From Filosporella fistucella (lineage: Eukaryota > Ascomycota > Leotiomycetes > Helotiales): DNA of 64,000 bases. Shown here piece after piece: positions 48,146-61,133 of this stretch (position 1 is the first letter of the stretch; every line of letters begins with the position of its first letter). A model generated the notes under the pieces. That model had not been told where the DNA came from, made no database searches, and saw only the letters and a list, made by a program, of their open reading frames with translations. The stretch spans positions 930,001-994,000 of the forward strand of contig JAQJZZ010000014.1 of NCBI GenBank assembly GCA_030077755.1, given 5' to 3'. The translations under genes were made by a program, and so were the position numbers.

Positions 48146-49585
48146 ATTCAGAGCGGGTTTAGTACTGCAGACACGATATGAGTGAATGATGTTCCTAGAT
48201 GAGATTTAGATTCTTTGGCAGTTCGGTTAGCGATTTTTTCGCGCCGATGAATTCCCCCTCTTTTTGTTGGAGATGTTGAGAGCGCTTTCATTGTATATCC
48301 TAGGGTTGGTTGTAAATGGTGGTCCGGGAGGGAAGGAGAGATTTAGAGTATGCAGGCATCTATTCACATATTCCTTATCCTGAATTTTAAATATGTGATA
48401 TATTGGAGATTGTGAAGTGAGACAAAGGCTGTGTTGTTAAGTGGTACGTATGTCCTCATGGGCTGATGAAAAATATCTGAAGGTGATCTATTACTGCGTG
48501 CTGCGACTTCTTAAGACTCCTTGTTGTGAGAAGGATTTCCCATACATTTGCACGTTCTAATAGAGGGGGAAATTACGGCCCAAACTGACCCGTCATAACA
48601 GAACTCTGTACCCACTCTCAAAAGTGTAACTAATTTTACGAATGTCCCATCTCATTAACCACTTCCTGGACCAGCAAACAACTTAAAACTCAACAAAATT
48701 TAATGTTTAGATATTCGTACCTCTCACTTACCCTAGGCTAGGACTCCAATACGGGAATAGAGCGAGCGCAAGAATGACATATAATTCCGGAATTAAACAT
48801 GAAGGGTATTCCCCGAAAATGGAAAGGATGTAAAGTATTGTAGTTTCTTCAAGATATGAAACGATCCAAGGCATCAACGAACTGGTTCTATGTCCTTGAC
48901 AAACATAAATTCACTTCCTCCAATTTATGTGCGTTCTTGCTCACTTACTACTTATTTGCGTAGGTACCCTCCTCTCCTCAGCCCCTGATATCCCCCCGTC
49001 TCCCAACTCATATAGGTACTAAACTCAAACTTAAACTGCCGATCATATGCCTCATATTATATCAAAGGTTTTAATTCAATACCAAATGTCAATACTCAAA
49101 TCCATCTTTAATGCCAAATCTAAATCTCAATTATTAAATCCGTCACCCCAGCCATTCGGTACGATAACAAACCCAAGCGATAAGAATCTGCCCCACTTCT
49201 CCGCCCACCTGCTCCTGTGACCAACTCACAGCTCACCTAACATCGATCACGAAGCCAGCAAGCAAGCTCCGGTAACTACCATCTCCTTTTATCACGCTCA
49301 CCTCTACCTACCAACTTTCCCCTGAGTATTAAAGCTCGACTGCTGCGAAGTGCAATCTCTGAAGCGTCAAGCGTAACTACATAACGTGAACGGCAAACGG
49401 ACTGAAGAACAAGACAACAAAAGAGAACTCACGTCATACCTCTATCTCTATTTCTACGGCTTCTATTGGAGGAGCTGGAAACATACCAAGAAGGGATAGT
49501 GATAATAGGGGATAAGGATAGGGAGATAGAAGGAGAAAGGACATAGAGGAGATAATTGAGATAGGGAGGAAAGAAAGAAAGAAAG
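48146..49585. other. Intergenic: reductase 3' flank and Yippee-gene promoter
   Basis: 1.4 kb of AT-rich DNA without an open frame of note. A GAAA tetramer run sits directly before the Yippee start codon (49570-49585). Confidence 0.55.
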
Positions 49586-49987
49586 ATGGGTCTCTCATAT
49601 AATGTCTACCTTAACAGCCACAAGATCTACGGCTGCAAGAACTGCAAAGCACATCTTTCAAATCACGAAGATATCATCTCACGGGTTCGTTCCTTTCTTC
49701 CCTTCCCTTTCCCAACGTATTCCTATCCCTCTCCTCTAACTCCCATCCTATAGAACTTCCGCGGTCAACACGGCAAAGCCTACCTCTTCAACAACGTCGT
49801 AAACGTCAATCTGGGCGAGGCTTCGGAACGACACATGACGACTGGAAGGCACATAGTGAGGGATATAAGTTGTAGACAGTGTAACGAGTGCGTGGGCTGG
49901 AAATACGACAAGGCATTTGAGGCGAGTGAGAAGTATAAGGAGGGCAAGTTTATATTGGAGGCGGAGTTGTTGTGTAATGTTGGTTAG
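49586..49987 (+). CDS. Yippee-family zinc-binding protein
   Basis: Small conserved eukaryotic protein of the Yippee/Mis18/cereblon fold. Functions range from cell-cycle and cytoskeleton effects to, in yeast Moh1 and human YPEL5, association with the GID/CTLH ubiquitin ligase. Two exons, 49586-49684 and 49754-49987, joined over a 69-bp intron (GTTCGT...CTATAG), 110 aa. MGLSYNVYLNSHKIYGCKNC carries the first zinc pair (Cys17, Cys20). The second pair is Cys73 and Cys76 in ISCRQC. Core motifs NFRGQHGKAYLF, NVNLGEASERHMTTGRHIV and WKYDKAFEASEKYKEGKFIL are diagnostic. The donor is unusual (GTTCGT) but phase and family continuity leave no alternative. Both exons are below typical ORF cut-offs, so the gene is easy to miss. 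Confidence 0.93.
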
Positions 49988-51054
49988 GCGTGAAGGGAGC
50001 TGGGACGCAGAATACATAGCAGGAGAAGGGAGACAGGAGAGAAGGAACCGAGCGTTGCATTTCTGGCGTTAACGATATGGACGGACGGATTGATGAATTG
50101 AAGGATGGATGGTATTTCTGCGGAGCACTGGGGAAGGACAACAGGGGGTGTTTTGATTTCTACTGGGAAGGGGATAAAGCATCGACTTCGGTGTACGGCA
50201 AGGTGTACTTTTGGATTGCATTATGAATAAATCTATAGCATAAAAGTATTCTGTGATTTCTCTTTGTGGCATATGAGTGAGATTCACAGAAATGTGTTGC
50301 TGACTGCTATCGTTTTCACTTCAACGCCCTATCTATACCAAACCCTCATTGTATACTAAACCTATAAAAGAACTCTATACCCAGGTCTAAAGTTGATTAA
50401 GAAAAAGGTTACGAATGGAGAAGGCGAAAGAGGAGCTATTTCTGGGTGGAGACGAAGGGGATATGTAACGTGTGAGGAAAGGAAGAAAGTGAATATAAGC
50501 TATATAGATAGTGTGCATTTACATTTGCACATGGATGGCCATGAAATGTATTCTCTAATCATCACCCTGATTTTGAATAAAATAGTCTATATACTTGGGA
50601 TGAGAAGTAAAAGCAGATGAGATGGAAGGATTTAAAGCAGACAGAGTACAGGGTCTGGGAATGGAATGAAGTCTCGTTTACCATATTCTATTCTCTGTGG
50701 CCATGAAGACCAAGCTTCAGAAAAGAAATTCCCAGAACACACCGAGCACAAATCCGGTTCTTCTGAAAGGCTGCTAATAATATGACATTTTCTCCTTGAA
50801 AACTGCGGTACGAATACCAAGGCGAAAAGCTATTCTACACAATCAACATCCAACGCTCACTGTTGACGCAGACAATCCGAAAACCATGGTCACATCCATC
50901 CTTACCCTTCCTTACTCCTACTAACCAATCCAGAAACCAAATTCCGAAACCTAGAAACCAACCCTCGCTATGCAAACCACAGAGGAGAGTGAACCAGTAA
51001 ACCTAATCCAACAAATTCCATGAAAAGAATACAACAACAAATATTTGGACTCTC
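49988..51054. other. Convergent 3' intergenic region
   Basis: About 1.1 kb between the 3' ends of the Yippee gene (plus) and the forkhead gene (minus). No gene or repeat worth naming. Confidence 0.55.
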
Positions 51055-53160
51055 TTAACGGCCGGCAGCACCGACTGGAGGACCACTAGGAAGCGGAGCG
51101 TGGAAGGCACCGATACTTTGGAAACCCCTGAAATCGTTAGTCACAATTAAAAGACACATGTGAATAAAACTTACTTGGTCAGATCAAAACCGACTTCCTC
51201 CTCTTCCTCTTCAACAGGATCGGGTTCCTTTCTGCCGTTTCTTGTCGGGCTAGTAGCAGCTAATCTCCGAGCAGGAGCGGGGCTACTACTTGGTGGAAGA
51301 TCCGGACCAGCATTGAAACCTTTGACAGGACTAGAATCAAAAGGTTGACCTTTCATCGGTGTTTGACCAAGATCGGCATATTTCCAGAATGGTGCAGGAG
51401 ATGAAGTAGGCATGTGCTGACTGGGTCTTTGTGCTGTGCTAGGAGGTGCAAGTCTTGGGTGAACACGATGAGGAGCCGGAGTGGTGAATGATGTACTTTC
51501 GTCTTGCATGTAAGAAGATGACATCGCAGGTGGCGAGCCAAGAGCGTTATCAGATAGACCGAAAGCATTGTTTTGTTGTCTTCTATGACGGGGCAAAGGG
51601 CTGCCATCTCCAGGTTGATCATCAAGAATTTCCTGTCCGTCACGTTTAGGGGTGAAAGCCGTAAGATGTGACGTGCCCATAGAAGGAGATCCGGATCGTG
51701 GTGATCGTCTAGATTTCTGAGAGCTGGACTCACCAGTTCTCGCAGCCCTGGCCTGTAAACCTGCATTGTTCGGGGAACCTGGCGAACCTCTGTGACCACC
51801 TCTTCCTCCCTTGAAGCGATTTTGGCCCATTTCTTCGCGATACTCCGGTACAATATGCCATTTCATTCCCTTTCCTGGCTCATCGGTAGATCTGGCAACC
51901 TTGGTGAAAGCCTTATTCAGCGACAAATTATGGCGGATGGAATTCTGTCAAGCATTAACACAAAACTCCGGGATGAAATGTAGATGTCACTTACTTGCCA
52001 TCCACCTCCAAGCTGGTGTCGGTAATAAGCATAACTCTCTTGAATGTATGTGTAAATACCACTGAGAGTGAGCTTCTCCTCCTTGGTGTTAAGAATTGCT
52101 TGAGATATCAATTGAGCGTAACTGAAAGTTGGTTTGATATGTTTATTCTCATCAATACTCAGATCAACATTATCGTTGTCCATCATCATAGTACCACCGA
52201 TTCGGGGGGATTTGCCAGCTGAAAATGGAACTGTAGGTCTCGAAGCCGGAGGCGTACCAGGTCGCTTGTAATCTGGAGGTGCTGGAGCAATTGGCAATGG
52301 GCCAGATCCATTCTGTCCTCGAGAACCACTTGGTACCGATGATGATTGAGCAGCTGTTTCTTGACCTTGGTCTGTCTCGTTTCCGGCGGCCTCGCTAGTC
52401 TGACGGAACTGAGCATCCAGTTGGATCAGGCCGGCTCTCATAAGATACTTCTTGTTGATATTCAAAGGTTCGTTGGACGGTAGCACAAATATCATCTCCA
52501 TGCCAATAATGTCGATGACCTGGCCATTGAGAAGTTCTCTCCTACTTCCTTTCCAGACACGTTCGTCGTCAACCTTGATTGGATTCCGTCCCAGAACCTC
52601 AATGTACCACTCTCTGGTATCCGCATCATATGCAATTTGTGCATGCTTGCGTGAGATGAGCTTGCTAGGTCCCATGTCGATATGAACTGTGTCTTCGTTC
52701 CCTGGTGAGGGCCTTCGAGTTCCGGGCGCATTATCTCCAGGACGTCCGATCAGAGTCTCGACTCTCGAAATGTGATATGTCCAGTCATTTCCAGCGAGCT
52801 TTGCGAAAGCACTAATATTTCCACCTTCGTACCGGCTATTGGAATACATTTGTCTAACTATTGTTTCATGGGGTGATGTATGTAAGCATTGAACCACAGC
52901 ATCAAGTATGCCCTCGTTGTCCATATCGATACCAGCCTGATCGGCTGGGAGGGTTTGTGGTTCGGACTCTGGCTCCGGCTCTGGCATTTCGACGGGTTCT
53001 TGGACCTTAGATCTAATCAGCACTCATTTCGAAATGCATGCGCCACTCTTACCTTCTTTCTTCTCTTCGCGGGGCGAGATGGGGAGGAGTCGGGGATATC
53101 CGTATTGTTGGCCACTTCTCGGCGAACTCGTTGAGAACGCTTATTTGTAGATGGAGGCAT
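51055..53160 (-). CDS. Forkhead transcription factor with FHA domain (Fkh1/Fkh2 type)
   Basis: Fungal Fkh1/2 orthologue candidate; in yeasts these proteins drive G2/M gene expression and affect replication timing. Exons: 53053-53160, 51995-53005, 51175-51944, 51055-51127, total 1962 nt and 653 aa. Order: basic N-terminus with a likely nuclear signal (KRRKK); FHA domain at about residues 85-200 with [19 protein letters not shown] and VDDERV; a Ser/Pro/Gln linker; forkhead DNA-binding domain at about 310-405 ([45 protein letters not shown]), interrupted by intron 51945-51994 exactly before the recognition helix; then a long disordered tail. The 73-nt last exon adds [17 protein letters not shown]. 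All three introns have GTAAG donors. Identification of domains is firm; the exact orthologue (Fkh1 versus Fkh2) is not meaningful in most filamentous fungi. Confidence 0.92.
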
Positions 53161-55606
53161 GGCTGCGGGTGTGAATTGCGATTGCCTCGAAGGAAAGAAG
53201 CATGCAATGTTTGATCTGAGGAAGGAACAGCTGTGGGTGTCAGGAGTTTGGTCGTGAGGGGAGGGGCAGAGGGATGCCGGGTACTTGCGACAATGTGGCA
53301 TTAAACAGACAGACCTTTGACAATAAATGTAGGGGGAGCTACTCCAGCCCCTTTTCAACCGCTAGGATAATTGTGGACAATCAAGCACAGCTCGATGTTT
53401 GTGTGTTCGTTGGGTGCGGCAATGTATGTATTTGCTATCGGTGTTGGAAATCGGGGTCGCGATTGCCTCCTGCTTGTCCTACGCGATCGCGTCGTGTTTA
53501 ATCAAGACAAAGGCTTTGTTGCGAGTGATGAGAGAAGTGAGCGCGGTGATGGCAGAATTATGAGTGCAAGCAACAAGATATTGCTGAGATATGAGAGTAA
53601 AGAGTAGCCCTAAGCCTGGAGCCGGTGCACGGGATGATGAAGTTCTGGAGTTTGAAAAATGAGGTTTGCGCCTTCAAACTTCGAAAATTGATTGTGATTG
53701 GTCGAACCACGCCAACGTAAATAGTGGGTGGATTCGCTGAGCATGAATGATGACACGAATTCGGCTATTATTTCAATATTAACATCATTTTCGTATATTG
53801 CTCGGATTAGCTCGTCATTGCAAAAGTAGTAACGCATTTCAGAAGCAATTTTTGTCAATTCGGTTCTGTCGGGTTGTTCCTCTGTTGTCCTCAATTTTCA
53901 ATTGTGTCAGCAAACATTTTCAGCCCTGAATGACCGGGACGGGACATTGTGAGTCACATGATACAATGAAGGAATAGAAATAGAAGAATAGTCAATTTTT
54001 ATCTTACGGGATTTGGTTAAATCTTCTGCTATTATTAAATAGTCGCTTTGATTTCTATTGAATGCTGTACAAGACTATTTACGTCCTATGTTTTGGAACT
54101 TGATATGCTGTGGGTCTGAAGAACCTCCCACGTCATGTGACGTACATTGTCGAAAAACTTCAAATCTCTAGCAAGGATTCTTGCCTCCTAGCATTGTTTA
54201 AATCACAAAGAACTGACCCGGCCATTCTCCTCTCTAGATCATTGGAGCCAGCAGCAAAGTCCTAATCCCGCTATGCTGGCTATGTTGCGCCGACATCAAC
54301 AAAAGAAATCATCAGTTCCCCGAGATAATCTGATTTGGTGATATGTGTGGAACTTATTTCTGTACACCAAGAATCTTGTTACTTGCATAAGTGTTTTGAA
54401 ATCATGACTGTGCATATACTCTATACCCCAGATGCATCGTGAAATACTCCAAATCCCCAAGTCACACTTACTTCTTTCTTCCACACCCCCACGCTCACAA
54501 TTACCGTGATCCTCGCCGAATACTCCTTGCCTTCAAAAGAAAGGAGATTTTTGAAGCAATTGGCCCAAGAAAAGAGAGGGCCGGCCCGTTGCATTTCTAT
54601 TTCTGCGATAGGCGGAGCCTTTACGCGAAGGGGCAGGTGGGAAGGCAAAATCAAGCATATAAAAAGAAAGCTGGCAAACGTGGGGTGTTGAAAATCTACT
54701 TGAGAGAATGAGAAGGATGATGAGCGGTGTAGCTGCATGCAATTGTCATGGAACCTCCATCCTCACCTGACAGATATACCCGTTGTGGCCGCATCAGGCC
54801 ATTCGGAACCTACCTGAAGCATGCTACCTGAGGGGGAAATAGATCTGGTGGTCTTGATATGGTTGTGTCCAGCGTTCAATTAGAAGCAGGTTTGTAAGTA
54901 GTGTGGCTTGAAACTTGTGTGGACCAACCAATCGGAGTATGCATACTTGCCGCCAAAGTGTTCCAACGCACTGGTTCAGGCTGTGAGTTCCACAGAACGT
55001 TGGTCTGCACGTGTCCCAAACCAGACGGATAGAATGATGATATATTGAACACAGCATGCTGCGACTCTTGTATTGATGTTCTCAGCGTCCTCTCTGGCAA
55101 AGTGGTATCCAGTAGATTGATATGCAATGTGACAATAGCTTTCTCTAGCATGACGACTATCAGGTAAGAAGTGTATAAGGTTCTGAATCAGATACGGAAC
55201 CCACTTCCGACTCGGGTGAGATATAACAGGAATCAAGGGAGCTCTTAATGCCGTGTATGCCGTCTGCGAAGCTGAGACCGTGGAAGGATTGATAAACTTT
55301 CACCAAGACAACGCCATTGTCTGGGAAGAAATGACGAGGTTTATTGGAATATTCCGGAGATGAGGCGACCTTCCAAAGTGCCAGCTGTTGAGAAAAGTAC
55401 AGAGGGTATAATCAATTTGATAGACTAATACAGGTCTTCATCCAATTTCGAAGTATTGCGAGTGAGATGATTTCCACTCGGAATGAAAAAAATTATACAC
55501 CCAAGGTGAAATTGAGACTTCTCAAGATTGCACAAAATCTGGAATGATGACAATTCTGCATGGTATGAAATAACGGATATGTACAACCGTGAATAGCACA
55601 TCATTC

Positions 55607-56272
55607 TTATCTGGTCGAGTGACGTCCTTGCGAGATCTTGCCAACCTGGTAGAAAGTATTCATCGGACCATCGGACGCGTTGTCAAAACTGATCAGAACA
55701 ATCTCAAGAACATCACAATCTCCTCTGAAGAAGCCCCACAGCCGCATTGCTCGCAACAAATCCCTCAAGCACCTTCCGTGCTTGGAATACTTCCAGGAAG
55801 CCCCACCTTGGTAGTCTCCCAGTATTTCACGAAAAGATGATCTCATTAACACTTGTTTCGTCAGGTTGTATAAAGAATGCATCTCATCCAATCGCGGGGA
55901 TCCGGAATATTATGGCCAAAGAGTTCGCAGCTGATAGAGCGCAATGGCCGTGCATGATGGCCCTGGTTGTGGGAACATATGTATGCAAACTATTTGCCGG
56001 GCGGATAGCATCCAGAGCTTCAAGAGGGCCGATGAAGAACCGTTTCGGCGGGGATCCCCATGCTGCAAGAAATATATATGCCAAGTCAAACATAGTACGT
56101 ACATTTTACCTTTCGCCAACTTGACCTCTAACTTTGTTATTGGGATCGTTGGTGCAACCACGGCCCGAAAGACATGCCGAATATTCTCGGTCCGGCTATC
56201 ATCGGTCGGGAGGTCCTGGGGAAACTCTGATTTCGGCGCACCAACGAATTGGTGTAGAGAAACACATGACAA
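55607..56272 (-). pseudogene. Possible degraded gene (unidentified)
   Basis: One minus-strand frame spans 56272 to 55607 with a single stop at 55910-55912. A second overlapping frame (56093-55884) reads GSPPKRFFIGPLEALDAIRP and is preceded by a plausible 50-bp intron (GTAAAA...TTGCAG) that would join it in phase to the exon reading PTIPITKLEVKLAK. It then meets a TGA. The text looks protein-like, but I recognise no family, and the plus strand is also partly open here. Either a mutated old gene or chance. Confidence 0.2.
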
Positions 56273-57778
56273 TAAGATATGCCTTGGCCAAAATAAACAG
56301 GGAAGATGAAAAAACGGCTGCCCTGCGGTTCAATTGCATAGTACATGAGGCAGTCCAACGTGGTGCCGTCCCTGGTGCAATACTTTTTGCGCTTCTGCTT
56401 TGCGTACGCAGAAGGTCTTAACATGGACCGATACCCTCAGGTAGATTCAACTGGTCGAAATCCCAAATTATGTCCCCCGACTTAAGTTTCCGGCGAGTGA
56501 ATATGGTAGCGGCTATCGACCAGAATTTGACACCGCCAGGTCTCAAAGAGCAGCAAATGCAGGGTTCCGAACATGCGCGCGTGATTGAGAATCGAAATTT
56601 TCCAAGTACCTTGACCTGCCACACCTTCTCAGTTGACGATGCTCAACAGATTCTAGGTGTACTGTGCTGAGTGAGAAAAGATGAAATGGATGCAAAGGAG
56701 TAGTTACATGGCTCGGTAGAGCAACCAAACTAGTGACACAGAGGATAAGGGAGCGTTACACGAGATCTTCTTTAAATCAACGCCAGAGGCTTCAAGAATG
56801 TTTCTTTGGCTTCGATTGCTGGAGTAGTGGACACCAGTGTGTACCGGTCATTGATATTCCCGAGAAGAGGCGGCAGGTTATCCAGGGCATTGCTTGGAAG
56901 CAGAAATTCCTTGGATACCAAACATCAAATAAGATGGATGGACCGTTGCAATACTCATAAATGATCAATAGGGAACTTCCATTGTACACCGCATCCAACT
57001 AAACCCATTTAGGATGCCAACTCCCGGAGCAGCTCAGCGCGACGAACGGGCGATCAGCGGTAAGTTCTCACTATTGATGACCGCGGAAATGGACCATTGG
57101 CTATCAGCAGCTCGATCTCTTGTGGCCTTGCTGGCAGGCTTGCTGCAAGTGTAATCGAAGATGTGGCTGGCTCGAGGCTGGGTCTTGAGTCAAGTGATCT
57201 GGAAAAAAGCAAGCTCGGGTCCGGACTCTTGGATTTACAATTGTGGAATTGGCAGTTGATGGCGACGGGTTTAAGAACAGACTTGGTTGTGACTCCATTT
57301 TCTCGCATAGCCCTTGCACGTTGGCTGCATCGATCTGTCCGAGGTCCACCGTTGCAGGCAAAGGGATTGGCCAACGGGACCCGGCAGACGGAGGCATCAG
57401 ATCATTTGCATACTGGAAAGCCCGTTGGAGATGTGGATTGGTAAGACTAGACACATTATTTGGGACTCCTCGCAGAGTCCCTTTGACCGTCAATAACATA
57501 CATCGGAGCACAATTCTGCTCGCTTGCCACTTGGTTCTGCTAGCTAGCACCAAGACTTGTGTGCTTCGGCCTGTCCACCGTAAATCGGGAAGTGGGGACA
57601 GGAGGACCCTGAGATATGCATAGAGATACGGCACTTTCCTGCCGACATCCAGCCAAACTCAATGGCCAGAGTTCAGTCCATCACCAATAAGGAGCTTGTA
57701 TTGGTGTGCACTGAGCAGACATGCTCGCATTGTGGAACCAAATGACTAGCATGCTTCAGAATTCGGCGTATGCGTACG

Positions 57779-57801
57779 TGGGTGTGGGTGTGGGTGTCGG
57801 C
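57779..57801. repeat. GTGGGT hexamer repeat
   Basis: About three and a half tandem GTGGGT/GTGGGTGTC units on the plus strand. Confidence 0.65.
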
Positions 57802-58778
57802 GTGGGCAGAGCAGAGGAGCGTACAGAACGGTAAGGTAAGGGCAGAAAGGAGGAGACGAGGCCACGGAACATGGGAGTATCGAACGCAGCAGAGCGGAGG
57901 GAAGGAGAGCAGAAACGGACGGCTTTGTCCACCACTTTTGCACCAGGGACATATAGAGTGCTGCCCAAAGTTAAACAAGCCGAAAGCGCCGGTGATCGGT
58001 CATTATGACCACTAATGTACTGATGTTGCTGCTGGGTAGCGACCCGAGGCGGATTGTAACAGAACAAGGACAGACTCGATAAACAGAGACATGTGGTCGG
58101 CCAGGAATCTTGCAACATGCAGGGAATGGGGAGATTAGATGGAAAGGTATGATATTGTTCGATATAGCAGGTCGGCGGCGGTCCAGGGAGGACGATGTCA
58201 GGTAACCGGCTATGGTAATGTAAGGTCCTGCAGGCCAGGTCATGTAAGGTAAGTAAGGTTTGTAGGTAACGAGGTACTTGTACTGTACATGTAAGGTATC
58301 ACAGAGTGAGATATGGCATGCATGCAGCCCTCGATGACTCGAGGAGTAGTGGTACTAGACGGAGGGACTTCGTATGAAAGAAGAGGAGTACCTCCGTGCG
58401 TACCTAGATGTCTCCTTCGATGGTGTAACGGCTCTTTCGCGGTTGGACGCCGCTGATGGTGATGCGTCCGGGATAGACCTTACCTCTGGCCTTGTACTCT
58501 CTTCTGTAGATACTGCACATATCGCAAGGTCCTTGTACAGTACATGTTTGTACGTAGGCAAGTCAGGTAGGTCAAAAGTACCTTGGGTGAGCACTGTGCC
58601 GGAGGGCACCCCGGAGCGGCATGAGTGGTGGAAATGCGGCGACGGAGCAAAGGAGGTGAGGTGTTATGAGTAAGGTGTTATGAGTGAGGAACTGTAATTT
58701 GAAGTGAGGTGTTGTGTGTCGTGTTGATGTGGAGACGAGGTAAGGTAGGTAGGTGAGTAGAGTGAGCTGGGTTGACGT

Positions 58779-58821
58779 GGAGTTGAGTTGAGTTGAGTTG
58801 TGTTGAGTTTGAGTTGAGGCG
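58779..58821. repeat. GAGTT pentamer repeat
   Basis: About eight units of GAGTT with a few substitutions, reverse complement of the AACTC repeat near 24.95 kb. Followed at 58848-58875 by three copies of a 9-bp CTTCCACTT unit. Confidence 0.75.
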
Positions 58822-59598
58822 AGGGAGGACGGGACTCACGATGCTGCTTCCACTTCTTCCACTTCTTCCACTTGCTTGCTCACCTCAGGTTTCTTGCTTC
58901 CTCCAGCGACCTGGAAGTGCCTCGCCAAGACACGCCGACATTACCTTGATGTTGCTGGCGGGTTTTGACTCTCCTCCACATCCCTCCCCCTCGCCCTAGG
59001 TACTTTACCTTCACCCACATCGATTCTTCATGCTCGAGCGAAACTAACCAATTCTTAGTTTGGTCTAAGAATCTTGAACCCCCCACTTTGTTTGCGTAGT
59101 CAACGCATACCTACCATACAGTACCTACATACACGCACAGAAGAAACACTTCCCTTCTCCAATCCCACTTTGCGAGAAACGCTGCCGCTGAGCTGCTCCA
59201 TCATCACCGTCTCCTCCCTTCCCTTCTTATCGTGACCTTGATCATAACTTGGCCGGCTCGTCTCGTCCTTGCCGTTAGTGTGGTCGATCAGATGGTTCCA
59301 TTTAGTTTGACCCTGCTACTATCCGTCGGCCTTCTTATGGATAGGTCTCGTTGACCAGATCACTTTCCGCATTTCTATATTAATTCGGCCTATCCCACCT
59401 TCCACTCTCTCAATTTCGCCTTTCACCTTCCTCATCTTCTACTTCATACAACCCTTTCTTCTCTCGTCGAACACTCTCTTCCTCCAGCTTCACACATCCA
59501 TGACCACATTTGGCTGTGAGGGCTATCTACTCTACTTGATCCTTCTCTTCGATTGAGTCCTTTTTTTCCTCAACTCAGAGCTGAATTCAACGCTTACC

Positions 59599-61133
59599 AT
59601 GGCTCCATCTGCTCTCGCCGAAGTCGAGCAACAAGAGAATGGGCTCTCGTCATCTTTCAAGGATGGCCTCCACACCAACAACGGTTATCATAAAAGCAGC
59701 AATGGAAACTCGTTTGCTCCTGGTCTTGCTCGAGCTGAGTATCAAATGGACCGCAATCTTCACAAAGCATTTCCAGTTGTCAAGGGTGGCAAAGGAAACT
59801 ACTTGTACCTCACGGACGGACGTACCATCATCGATTCCACAGCAGGAGCTGCAGTGTCGTGCCTTGGGCATGGCAATCAGCGCGTTCTAGATGCTATCAT
59901 GCGTCAAATGATTACCGGAACTCCTTACATTGCTTCTACATTCTGGGGCTCTGAAATCGTGGAATCGCTCTGCAAAGAACTGATCCGCGGCACCGGCAAC
60001 AAAATGGCGAGAGTCTACCTGACTGGCTCAGGTGAGTGTATTCTATTCTTGAAACAAGCATTTACTCAATTGTTGCAGGTTCAGAAGCAATGGAAGCTAC
60101 TATCAAGCTATCACGTCAATTCTTCTATGAAAGTGACAAGAAAACGAAGCGAGTCAACTTTATTGCTCGTGAACATTCCTATCATGGAAACACAATTGGA
60201 GCCCTGGGCATGTCTGGCCATCTGGCACGTAGAAGGCCATATGAGCCATTCCTCATGAACAATGTCCACCACGTATCACCTTGCAATGCCTACCGACAAC
60301 GCCTTGAAGGCGAAACCGACGAAGACTTTGTGATTCGGAAGGCAGGTGAATTGGAAGCGAAATTCCAAGAACTCGGTCCTGAGACAGTCATTGGATTTGT
60401 CGCAGAACCGGTTGTTGGTGCTGCACTAGGATGTGTACCATCTGTGCCAGGATATTTGAAAGCAATGCGCGACATCTGCCATAAACATGGAGCTTTATTT
60501 ATTCTGGATGAGGTCATGTGCGGAATGGGACGGTGTGGAACTTTGCATGCTTGGCAAGATGAAGATGTTGTCCCTGACCTTCAAACAATCGGCAAGGGTT
60601 TGGGTGGGGGTTACCAACCAATCGCAGCAGTTTTGATCTCGCAGAAAGTTGTCAACGCCTTACTGGATGGCAGTGGACAATTCATACATGGACAAACCTA
60701 CCAAGGAATGCCAGTTCAAGCTGCCGCTGCACTCGAAGTCCAAAAAATAAAACGGGAGCTTAATTTGACCGAAAACGTCAAGGCGCAGGGCGCCTACTTG
60801 GAGAAGCGTCTCAAGGCGCTTCTTGGTGATCATCCGAATGTTGGTGATATTCGAGGAAGGGGACTTTTTTGGGGCATTGAGTTTGTCAAGGACAAGAAGA
60901 CCAAGGAGCCATTCGAGTTGAAGATGGGTGTCGCACAAAAGGTCCATGACACAGCTATTTCGGCTCCATTCAACATGACATTATATCCTGGAACCGGTAC
61001 CTACGATGGAGTGAAAGGGGACCATGTGATCATATCCCCATCCTACATTATCACCAAGGAGGAAATAGAACATATTGCTCGAACTACAGCAGCCGTGGTT
61101 CAGCAAGTTTTCAAGAAAATCGGTAATCTTTGA
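59599..61133 (+). CDS. Class-III PLP-dependent aminotransferase
   Basis: Fold-type I enzyme of the acetylornithine/ornithine/omega-amino acid aminotransferase group; substrate unknown. Exons 59599-60031 and 60079-61133 (47-bp intron, GTGAGT...TTGCAG), 1488 nt and 495 aa. The first 50 residues are a low-complexity extension without a clear targeting signal. Then: YLYLTDGRTIIDSTAGAAVS (substrate-side N-domain), GSGSEAMEATIKLSRQF spanning the splice (phosphate-binding cup), REHSYHGNTIGALGMSG, the FILDEVMCGMGRCG segment with the PLP-contacting Asp, and the Schiff-base Lys in TIGKGLGGGYQP (about residue 317), followed by HGQTYQGMPVQAAAAL. All catalytic elements are intact. The strongly pyrimidine-rich 500-bp leader suggests a highly transcribed or regulated promoter. 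Confidence 0.9.

Larger units (their letters stand above)
53161..59598. other. Second long region without a recognisable gene (6.4 kb)
   Basis: Between divergent forkhead and aminotransferase genes. 53.2-54.7 kb: forkhead promoter side, short non-ATG frames. 55.6-56.3 kb: minus-strand frames open on both sides of single stops, with an intron-like segment, perhaps a decayed gene (listed separately). 57.1-57.6 kb: a 176-codon minus frame beginning at a GTG, no recognised product. 57.78-58.87 kb: GT-rich, GGTAAGGT-type, GAGTT and CTTCCACTT repeats. 58.9-59.6 kb: strongly pyrimidine-rich, looking like the promoter and long leader of the aminotransferase gene. No tRNA or transposase seen. Confidence 0.45.

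Noticed and set aside
53610..53894. 94-codon minus-strand frame upstream of the forkhead gene
   Set aside because: Starts at TTG, no recognised similarity; treated as chance.
57104..57634. 176-codon minus-strand frame
   Set aside because: Begins at GTG, no recognised domain, opposite strand also open, lies in repeat-rich intergenic DNA.
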